This document shows, piece after piece, positions 1 through 7,095 of a DNA stretch of 9,513 bases. Under the pieces are notes generated by a model. It was not told the DNA's origin. It worked only from the letters and a program-made list of their open reading frames with translations, and searched no databases. The position numbers were made by a program, and so were the translations under genes. Source of the stretch: an uncultured Parabacteroides sp. (GTDB lineage: Bacteria > Bacteroidota > Bacteroidia > Bacteroidales > Tannerellaceae); NCBI GenBank assembly GCA_947074335.1, contig CAMTPG010000076.1, positions 1-9,513 on the forward strand. The letters are read 5' to 3'. The stretch's first letter is position 1. Each line of letters opens with the position of its first letter.

Positions 1-1118
1 GTAACAGCTGTTTGTTCGTAAGTCATATTACCCACATTGATTGTTACGGTATACAATCCTTCATCCGGTGTACAGATAGCACCACCATCGGCAACCAGCG
101 CACCACTCAGATCTGTCTGTCCGTCCATTAAACCACCCAGTGCATTTGCCCAGTTACCAAAATCAAGCTGCATCCAGAATTTAAAGTTACGTCCGCCGTC
201 AAAATAACCGGTATAAGAGAATACCGATGTGCTTTGAGGGTATAACATAAAGTCCATATTCGAATCACTCCATCCCTGGATAGCACCTACCATATAATAC
301 AACGGAACCACCTCTTTGATTTCGTAGGTATAATCCATCATATTTAATGTGATTTTGTAAGTACCCGGAGTTTCAATCTTACCGGCCTGCGGATTTTCGT
401 TTGTCAGGCTGCCTGTGGGAGCCGTAGAACCATCCACCACAACACCTAACACACCATCGGCCCATACATCACCGCCATCCACATTACTCTGTGGAATGAT
501 TTTCCAGTACTGGTTTGTATTTTCCAGTGTCAGAGTTAATGAGAAGTATGGATCTTCGTACACATCTTTACCACTGTGTTCGAATGCCGGCATGGTATCA
601 CTGTTCCATCCGCAAAAATCGCCAATCAGGTAATAGCCTGTTTCGATAAGCGGGGCAACCGGAGTAACCTGCAGGGTAAAGGCATTAGACTGAGCCAGGA
701 TTGATTCGTCGCCTAACGAGATATAAGCGCGTACTAAAGCCGTCAGATCGCGTTGTTCGGGGCGTTTGCTATACAATTGTTCAATCGTTTTCTGCAAATC
801 ATCAACCTGCATAAATCCCTGATCGGTGAGATCGTAGGTATATTTTACAGCACCGTCGCCAGCAGTAAGTACAATCTTATAATCAATGGCAGAGGCATTT
901 TCCGAATTTACAGGCACATCGAAATTACAAACCTGAACTGTCTCAGCGCTCACCGCTGCTAAATTAATAGCAGCGGAAGGTGCAGACTGAAAAATAATAT
1001 CGGGAGTCTCTTCCTGATCCCATCCCTGGGGAGCCGCCACATCGACATTATAATCTTCGGTGCAGGCTGTCAGCATTGCGATCAGAGAGAATACATATAA
1101 TAATGATAATCTTTTCAT
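1..1118 (-). CDS. susF: SusF-like surface starch-binding lipoprotein (partial, C-terminus off the left edge)
   Basis: Partial gene read on the minus strand from the ATG at 1118. The frame stays open for 372 codons plus two bases and leaves the window. The N-terminus is MKRLSLLYVF followed by a hydrophobic run and lipobox LTAC with Cys19, so it is a signal-peptidase-II lipoprotein. The acidic residues after the cysteine (CTEDYN) resemble the Bacteroidota surface-export signal. About residues 40-155 form an N-terminal Ig-like region ending in FTLQVTP, comparable to the NHITLQVLP of the upstream SusE protein. Two carbohydrate-binding-like modules follow, opening with GYYLIGDFCGWN (about 161-172) and LYYMVGAIQGWSD (about 273-285). 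These Y-x-h-G-x-x-x-G-W openings are typical of SusE/SusF starch-binding domains. It lies 33 bases after susE and is the last gene seen of the operon. The role, holding starch at the cell surface, is inferred from family and position. The name susF rests mainly on gene order; it could be called a second SusE-type protein. B. thetaiotaomicron SusF is about 485 residues, so roughly 100 residues may be missing. Confidence 0.85.
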   Translation of the reverse strand, partial: MKRLSLLYVFSLIAMLTACTEDYNVDVAAPQGWDQEETPDIIFQSAPSAAINLAAVSAETVQVCNFDVPVNSENASAIDYKIVLTAGDGAVKYTYDLTDQGFMQVDDLQKTIEQLYSKRPEQRDLTALVRAYISLGDESILAQSNAFTLQVTPVAPLIETGYYLIGDFCGWNSDTMPAFEHSGKDVYEDPYFSLTLTLENTNQYWKIIPQSNVDGGDVWADGVLGVVVDGSTAPTGSLTNENPQAGKIETPGTYKITLNMMDYTYEIKEVVPLYYMVGAIQGWSDSNMDFMLYPQSTSVFSYTGYFDGGRNFKFWMQLDFGNWANALGGLMDGQTDLSGALVADGGAICTPDEGLYTVTINVGNMTYEQTAV

Positions 1119-1151
1119 ATGTTTTTTTCTTAAAAGTAAATAAACTACGGT

Positions 1152-2342
1152 TTAATCTTTAGTAAAGAAATAGATACAACCATCCAAGTCATTAAACACG
1201 ATTCTGTATTTGCCGGCCGGTATCTGGATATTAGATGAACCTGTCAGCGAAATCGGGAAGTCGCCTCCAAACCAGTCGTCTCCATTTCTGAATTTAGCTT
1301 CAGCATCCGAATCGAAGGTATAATCAGCCCACCAGATATGCGGGTTACCTGCATTGACAGTCATATACAACGGATCAGATCCCCAACCGCCACCGGCTTC
1401 GAACGAGCCTGTCAGTTGCATGTGATCATAAACCTTATTCGAGGGCTGATCAATTTTGGCAAATTTAAACGTAGCTGATTGTCCTTTGTTGGATGTAAAC
1501 ATGATTACCTGTAACCAGCCGTCGACATCAGATGCAAAAGTAGCCGGGTCATCATTAGATCCTAACGGACGATACTGTCCGGCACCGTCGGTAAGACCGC
1601 CATCGGTACTACCCCACATCGGAGACCATTGTCCGGGAGTCTGGATTAATTTAAAACCGTCTGCATAGAACGGACCGGTATAAACAAATTCACCGTCGCC
1701 TGTTTCGGCATCATAAGTATATCCGCTCTGGAGTGCCATCGGAATCAGACCTTCGCCCACATCTTCGTAGTTGGCTTTATTATCCCATGCACAGCCGGCA
1801 GCACCCGGTCCTACAAAGAACCATACGGCAGGAGTAGCATCTTTAACCAGTACAAAATAGGGTAATACCTGCAGGGTAATATGATTTGAGTAACATTCGT
1901 ACATATTATCACCTACATAAGCACGCAGACGGATCACAATCGAATGAGGATCGCTGCCTACCACTTTATCAAAAGATTCTTCCGCATCGCAACCGATCAG
2001 ACGCATAAAAGCTTTATCGATAGCCAGACCCGAGATCGAGAACTTCGCTGTTGTTACCGGATCCAGTTTAATGTAGTTATCTTCCGTAAACTGATCATCC
2101 AATGCAATCTGCATTTCGTAATTTACGGGAGCCGTATATCCGTAATCGGGCTGTTTACAGGTAAATTCGATTGAACCTGTATTTTCCAGATCATACACAT
2201 TCGATGAATAAGCCGGCATATTCAGTACAAAAGTATCCGGCTGCTGGATTACCGGATTCGAATCCCGGTCGTCATTACAGGCTGTCAGGCAGAACAAGCC
2301 TGCCAACAGCGCTGAAATTATATTTAGTCGTTTCATAATCAT
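1152..2342 (-). CDS. susE: SusE-type outer-membrane starch-binding lipoprotein
   Basis: A 396-residue protein, close to the length of B. thetaiotaomicron SusE (about 387). The signal peptide ends in lipobox LTAC (Cys22), followed by NDDRD, a good match to the acidic export signal that takes Bacteroidota lipoproteins to the outer surface. About residues 35-160 match the SusE N-terminal domain pattern (TFVLNMPAYSSNVYDL, then a KQPDYG stretch and a sheet-rich segment). Two later modules are rich in Trp and Tyr: one from about 170 to 300 (WFFVGPG, QWSPMWG) and one from about 305 to the end, with HIWWADYTFD and the family-like motif FRNGDDWFGG near 351-360. Such aromatics usually line glucan-binding sites, but I cannot assign individual contacts. 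It binds starch at the surface beside SusC/SusD and has no catalytic signature. Two ATGs are possible, 2342 and 2336. The second gives an MKRLN start matching MKRLS in the next gene and may be the true one. No strong Shine-Dalgarno sequence is visible close to either. The gap after susD is 45 bases. Confidence 0.9.
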   Translation of the reverse strand: MIMKRLNIISALLAGLFCLTACNDDRDSNPVIQQPDTFVLNMPAYSSNVYDLENTGSIEFTCKQPDYGYTAPVNYEMQIALDDQFTEDNYIKLDPVTTAKFSISGLAIDKAFMRLIGCDAEESFDKVVGSDPHSIVIRLRAYVGDNMYECYSNHITLQVLPYFVLVKDATPAVWFFVGPGAAGCAWDNKANYEDVGEGLIPMALQSGYTYDAETGDGEFVYTGPFYADGFKLIQTPGQWSPMWGSTDGGLTDGAGQYRPLGSNDDPATFASDVDGWLQVIMFTSNKGQSATFKFAKIDQPSNKVYDHMQLTGSFEAGGGWGSDPLYMTVNAGNPHIWWADYTFDSDAEAKFRNGDDWFGGDFPISLTGSSNIQIPAGKYRIVFNDLDGCIYFFTKD

Positions 2343-2387
2343 GAATTTTTATCAATAATAGTCGTTTTATAAACTCTCTCCATACAA

Positions 2388-4004
2388 TTAATAACCAGGG
2401 TTCTGAACCAGATTCGGGTTCGCGTTCAGGTCGTTTGTCGGTATCGGAAGAAGCTCACGATAAGCCGGCAGAGAACCACCTTCTTTGATACCGCCTTTCC
2501 AGTCCCAGGTATAATTAGTATCCCCTGCATATGAATTGAAACGGATCAGATCCATACGTCGACGGCCTTCAAACCAGAACTCACGAGCCCACTCATCCCG
2601 GATATCGGTCAATGAATAAGAAGAAAGCTGTTTCGGATTATTGGCACGGGCACGTAATGTATTCACCGCTGCGGCTGCAGTCTGTGTAGATACGCCGCCA
2701 TTCATACGCATATCCGCTTCGGCCAGAATCAGATAAGCTTCGGCCAGACGCATAAACGGAATATCCATATCCGGGAATTTAGAATCGCTGGCACTCAATC
2801 CGTCGGCACGTACATTCGTGAACTTGGCACAAGAGTAACCATCCGTGAAATCTTTATTGTTACCGGTAGAGAGTTTACGGTCTTTACCGAACATAATCGC
2901 ACGATCATCGCCTGCAGCAGCAATCATTCCGATTTCATCTACTTCGGGAGCATCGCCTGCGGGGAAGAATTTTTCAACGATTTTCTCACGGCAGTGCGGA
3001 CCTTTCCATTGTTCGGTACATCCGTAATAGTTCATATCATCTTTGTGTGTACTGGCAATCAGGAACAAGGATCCACCCCAGCTCTGAGTCATGGCTCCGC
3101 TCTGCAGAATCGGCAGGATCACTTCACTCTGTGAACCGTTCACATCATTATCTGCCATAAACAACATCTGATAAGGTGTATGTCCGCCTTTAGATACAGT
3201 AGACAAAGAATAACCCGAGTTAATTACATCTTCGGCATATTTCTTAGCCTCTGACCAGCGTGCAGTACCGGTATATACTTCGGCATTCAGATACATACGG
3301 GCAGCCAGTAACCAGGCAGCTGCTTTATCTACACGACCATAAGTATTGGAACGGGGAGCTGCCAGATCTTCCACACAACCGGCTTCGGTTCCGTTTCCGA
3401 TCAGCTCTTTTTCCAGATATTGGAATAAATCCTGACGATTAATCTGCTCGGGGTAATAATTACCGCCTTTTACCTCTTCGGTAAAGGGAACATTGGCATA
3501 AAGATCCATCAGATAATAATAATTCAGTGCGCGCAGGAAGCGAACTTCAGCCCGTTGCTGAATTGTTTTTGTATCTGTTCCATCGGCAGTTTGTTGCAGG
3601 AACCAGTTACACAACGTCACATTAAAATTCAGACGATAGTAAAGTCCGGTAATCAACTCATTCGAGGCACCCCAGGTACAATCCAGTAAAGAGGGTAAGC
3701 CCGGATCATCCCAACCGTTGATAATGGTTTCGTCGGTAGTCAGCTGATTGGCATACCAGATTACACGATAGAAGGAAGATGTACCTTCGTCGATATCTTC
3801 GATATCACCATCACCGTCGGGGCCGCTCTGACCGGTCAGGCCCAGTGTACCATAGATTTTATTAAATACCTCATCCTGATAAAAACCGGTTGTGATATTC
3901 GGGTCAATCGGTTTTACATCCAAATCACCGATACAGCTGCTGAAGCTTAACGCCATCATCAGTGAGGCAGCAGGTAAAATTGATTTTATATTCTTGAAAT
4001 TCAT
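2388..4004 (-). CDS. susD: SusD starch-binding outer-membrane lipoprotein
   Basis: A 538-residue RagB/SusD protein, near the 551 of B. thetaiotaomicron SusD. The lipoprotein signal ends FSSC (Cys24), then IGDLDVKPIDP, which is typical of SusD. TPR-like helices include RAEVRFLRALNYYYLMDLYA (151-170) and RVDKAAAWLLAARMYLNAEVY (224-244). The C-terminal SusD signature is EWAREFWFEGRRRMDLIRF (471-489), and the end PIPTNDLNANPNLVQNPGY is canonical. Compared with B. thetaiotaomicron SusD as I remember it, residues D72, R80, W98, W309 and W333 fall where D73, R81, W98, Y296 and W320 form the starch site. The last two have identical spacing (24 residues), so the aromatic arc for helical alpha-glucan seems kept. 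The protein caps the SusC barrel at the cell surface and delivers maltooligosaccharide to it. It starts 21 bases after the susC stop; the leader is purine-rich (AAGAAAGAAA) just before the ATG. Confidence 0.96.
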   Translation of the reverse strand: MNFKNIKSILPAASLMMALSFSSCIGDLDVKPIDPNITTGFYQDEVFNKIYGTLGLTGQSGPDGDGDIEDIDEGTSSFYRVIWYANQLTTDETIINGWDDPGLPSLLDCTWGASNELITGLYYRLNFNVTLCNWFLQQTADGTDTKTIQQRAEVRFLRALNYYYLMDLYANVPFTEEVKGGNYYPEQINRQDLFQYLEKELIGNGTEAGCVEDLAAPRSNTYGRVDKAAAWLLAARMYLNAEVYTGTARWSEAKKYAEDVINSGYSLSTVSKGGHTPYQMLFMADNDVNGSQSEVILPILQSGAMTQSWGGSLFLIASTHKDDMNYYGCTEQWKGPHCREKIVEKFFPAGDAPEVDEIGMIAAAGDDRAIMFGKDRKLSTGNNKDFTDGYSCAKFTNVRADGLSASDSKFPDMDIPFMRLAEAYLILAEADMRMNGGVSTQTAAAAVNTLRARANNPKQLSSYSLTDIRDEWAREFWFEGRRRMDLIRFNSYAGDTNYTWDWKGGIKEGGSLPAYRELLPIPTNDLNANPNLVQNPGY

Positions 4005-4025
4005 AGTTTCTTTCTTTTTAAATAA

Positions 4026-7000
4026 TTAGAACATAAGATTTACTCCGATCAGAGAGACCAGCGGACGCGGATAAATGTTATTATCGATACCTCCGTTGAT
4101 TTCAGGATCCAATCCTTTATATTTTGTAATGGTAAATACATTTTGTACAGTTCCGAATACGCGTCCGCTTACACTACCGAACAAATTACGGAAGCTGTAA
4201 CCTACCGAAACATTATCCAGTTTCAGGAACGAACCGTTCTGTACAAAATAATCAGACATATAATAATTACCCAGTCCCTGGAAATTGTTATCCAGTACCA
4301 TCACCGGACGGTTGTTCAGTGCGCCGAACGAATAGACTGAAGTAGGAATACAGTTTGAACGACCGGCTTCCACATCATTATATACATAGTTATTCAGACT
4401 GGCACGTAAAGAGAAGTTCAAATCCCAGTTTTTGTATACCAGTTTAGAAGTCAGACCCATCAATACATCCGCAGCCGGTTTTTTATAGAAATAACGGTCT
4501 TTATCATTGATGATACCATCGCCGTTACGGTCTACAAACGTATTTTCGAGCGGTTTGCCATTATCATCATATACCTGCTGATACACATAGAAAGAAGAAG
4601 CGGCATGTCCTACGGCGTGAGCCTGGATTGTATTACCTGTACCTACCGAGATACCTCCTGTAGCCACATAATAATCATCGCCGTCTCCACTGGTCAGTTT
4701 TGTAATTTCATTGTGGTTGTAGGTGATGTTATAACCTACTTCCCAACGCCAGTCTTTACCTTCGATGATACGACCGTTAATCATAAACTCAAGACCGCTG
4801 TTTTTCAATGATCCCACATTCGAGAGCACTTTATTTTTGAAGTTTGTACCCGAAGCTACGTAAACACTGTTCAACAAATCATCTGTTTTACGGTAGTAAT
4901 AATCGAGGTTCATGGTCAGGCGACTGTCGAACAATCCCAGATCAGCACCCACATTATACGTAGTTGTTTTTTCCCATTTCAACGAAGGGTTATAAGCACT
5001 CGGACGGAAAGTTACACCATCCACCAGACCAATCGGATAATAAGCATAATCCTTATTCGCCACATACGACAACAGATAAGCATAATCGGAACCGATATTC
5101 TGCTGACCGGTGATACCATAACCCAGACGCAGTTTCAAATCAGATACGGTAGTATAATCTTTCATGAATCCCTCTTCGTTGATCTTCCACGCAAAGGCAA
5201 AAGCAGGGAATGTACCCCAGCGATTATCTTTGTCGAAACGTGAAGAACCATCCAGACGTACTGTGGCAGTCAGTAAATAGCGATCTATAAAAACCAGGTT
5301 TGTACGACCGAAGAAAGAGACCAGATAATTTTCTGTTGCCCAGCTTGTGCTGGTCGGATTATATACCTGTCCGGGGAATTCATTATGTGTAGACTGATAG
5401 AATCCGTTGAAAGCAGAGCTTCCTTTACGGTGGAAATGCTGCCACTCGTAACCGGCCATCACGTCAAAGTTCACCTTTTTAAACTCTTTGGTATACTGGC
5501 CGAAACCATTGAATGATAAGTTGTATTTATCTACTTTATCCCATCCGTAACTGCCGTAGTAGTTATTTGAAGCCGAATAGGGAGAAACATCTGTATCCTG
5601 ACGACCGGTTGATATATCCATACCTCCGTTTACATGCAGACGCAGTTCGGGCAGACAATGGAATTTATAATCCAGTTCAAGGTTACCGATCAATGATTTT
5701 GATTTAGCATGATCATTTTTCAGTTCCAGCATAGAAACCGGGTTAGCCGTAGTCTGTGTATTCGAAGTAACCAGCCAGCTCGGATCGTTCAATGCTTTAG
5801 CGGCATCGCCGGCAGTTGTCCACTGGAAGAAACCTCCGAAATAATTCTGGTAGGTATCACCCGAAGCATACACCGACTGAGTCGGATCAAAAGAAGAAGC
5901 AGCACCGATAGCCCCTGTATCTGCATATCTGTTTTTGGCAATCATCCCTTTCAGGTTACCGTTGATCTTCAGATGATCATCGAATAAGCTCGGAGCGATA
6001 TTAATAGAAGCTGTATAACGTTCGAAGTTTGAAGTTTTCAGGATACCATTCTGATCCGTGAAACCCACACCGATACGATAAGGCATATTTTTCAGACCAC
6101 CCGAAACCGTCAGGTTATGATCAGTACCCACACCTACGCGGTAGATCTCTTCCTGCCAGTCTGTATTGGCTGTTCCCAGTGTTGCATAAGCATCTGTTCC
6201 TTCGCCCCAGATTTCAGTGATATAATCGCGATACTGATCGCCATCCATCACTTTCAGTTTATTACGTTTTGTACTGAACGATACGTTACCATCATATGTA
6301 ACCGTAGGTTTAGCACCTGACTGTCCTTTTTTAGTTGTAATGATGATTACACCATTCGAAGCTCTCGAACCATAGATCGCTGTAGCCGAAGCATCCTTCA
6401 ATACCGTAAAACTTTCGATATCGTTCGGATTCACCATCGACAAAGGATTTGACAAACCTTTTACACCGTCGTTATCCATCGCCAGACCGTCGATTACAAT
6501 CAACGGATCATTGGATGCATTCAGCGATGATCCACCGCGGATACGGATAGAAGCACCACCACCCGGTGCACCACCGTCGGAGATAACACTCACACCGGCA
6601 ATCTTACCGGTAATCATGTCCTGCGCATTGGTAACCAGACCCTTATTCATCTTGTCCGGTTTGATGGCAGTTACCGATCCGGTCATATCATTTTTCTTTA
6701 CCGAACCATAACCGATAATCACAACATCCTGCAACAGTTGCGAGTCGTCCTTCAATGTAATTGTCATCGAAGGTGCCACAGGCAGTTCCTGTTGTTGATA
6801 TCCAATGTAAGAAACCACAATGATATCCTCCGGTTCAGCCTGCAGCTGAAACAGTCCGTCATAGTCGGTAATCGTTCCATTAGTAGTTCCTTTGATCACC
6901 ACATTCGCCCCGATCACGGGTTCGCCGGTGTCATCTTTTACAAGCCCCTTCACCACCATTTGTTGTGCAAATGCGTTCAAAGGCAAGCATAATCCTAAAA

Positions 7001-7046
7001 TGCAAATTAATAGGATCTTACTCATCACGTTACTTTTCATGTTCAT
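4026..7046 (-). CDS. susC: SusC TonB-dependent outer-membrane maltooligosaccharide transporter
   Basis: Energy-dependent importer of maltooligosaccharides across the outer membrane, working with SusD. From the ATG at 7046 it has 1006 residues, the usual size. The signal peptide ends in NAFA before QQ (cleavage near residue 27). A carboxypeptidase-regulatory-like domain follows at about 30-105 (VKGLVKDDTGEPVIGANV), as in SusC/RagA proteins. A likely TonB box, DVVIIGYG, lies at about 107-114. The plug domain has SIRIRGGSSL, PLIVIDGLAM and the SusC hallmark DASATAIYGSRASNGVIIIT near 219-238. The rest is a 22-strand-type beta-barrel ending in SLIGVNLMF, with the terminal Phe used in barrel assembly. 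The frame is open upstream to a TTG at 7070, but ATG 7046 is preferred: the extra eight codons lie in an inverted repeat and add nothing to the signal peptide. ATGs at 7040 and 7025 are also possible. It follows susB by 49 bases and precedes susD by 21. No sign of frameshift or truncation. Confidence 0.96.
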   Translation of the reverse strand: MNMKSNVMSKILLICILGLCLPLNAFAQQMVVKGLVKDDTGEPVIGANVVIKGTTNGTITDYDGLFQLQAEPEDIIVVSYIGYQQQELPVAPSMTITLKDDSQLLQDVVIIGYGSVKKNDMTGSVTAIKPDKMNKGLVTNAQDMITGKIAGVSVISDGGAPGGGASIRIRGGSSLNASNDPLIVIDGLAMDNDGVKGLSNPLSMVNPNDIESFTVLKDASATAIYGSRASNGVIIITTKKGQSGAKPTVTYDGNVSFSTKRNKLKVMDGDQYRDYITEIWGEGTDAYATLGTANTDWQEEIYRVGVGTDHNLTVSGGLKNMPYRIGVGFTDQNGILKTSNFERYTASINIAPSLFDDHLKINGNLKGMIAKNRYADTGAIGAASSFDPTQSVYASGDTYQNYFGGFFQWTTAGDAAKALNDPSWLVTSNTQTTANPVSMLELKNDHAKSKSLIGNLELDYKFHCLPELRLHVNGGMDISTGRQDTDVSPYSASNNYYGSYGWDKVDKYNLSFNGFGQYTKEFKKVNFDVMAGYEWQHFHRKGSSAFNGFYQSTHNEFPGQVYNPTSTSWATENYLVSFFGRTNLVFIDRYLLTATVRLDGSSRFDKDNRWGTFPAFAFAWKINEEGFMKDYTTVSDLKLRLGYGITGQQNIGSDYAYLLSYVANKDYAYYPIGLVDGVTFRPSAYNPSLKWEKTTTYNVGADLGLFDSRLTMNLDYYYRKTDDLLNSVYVASGTNFKNKVLSNVGSLKNSGLEFMINGRIIEGKDWRWEVGYNITYNHNEITKLTSGDGDDYYVATGGISVGTGNTIQAHAVGHAASSFYVYQQVYDDNGKPLENTFVDRNGDGIINDKDRYFYKKPAADVLMGLTSKLVYKNWDLNFSLRASLNNYVYNDVEAGRSNCIPTSVYSFGALNNRPVMVLDNNFQGLGNYYMSDYFVQNGSFLKLDNVSVGYSFRNLFGSVSGRVFGTVQNVFTITKYKGLDPEINGGIDNNIYPRPLVSLIGVNLMF

Positions 7047-7056
7047 AAATTTAAAG

Positions 7057-7074
7057 TTAATTGACAGCAATTAA
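7057..7074 (-). promoter_or_regulatory. 7-bp A/T-rich inverted repeat in the susB-susC gap
   Basis: TTAATTG and CAATTAA form a perfect 7-bp stem with a 4-base loop, ending about 10 bases before the preferred susC ATG at 7046. In the mRNA the hairpin would sit next to the ribosome-binding area. It has no following U-run and only one G-C pair, so it is not a good terminator. It might modulate susC translation or mark an RNA processing site between susB and susC; that is inference, and chance occurrence in A/T-rich sequence is possible. Confidence 0.35.
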
Positions 7075-7095
7075 TTCACTTATTATCAATCAGAT

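Noticed and set aside
415..962. Short plus-strand open frames near the left edge
   Set aside because: The minus-strand frame through this stretch translates without a stop into a lipoprotein with SusF-like modules, so the plus-strand frames are shadows.
5709..5987. A 92-codon plus-strand open frame inside susC
   Set aside because: It is antisense to the susC barrel region, with no family resemblance and no leader of its own; a shadow of the real frame.
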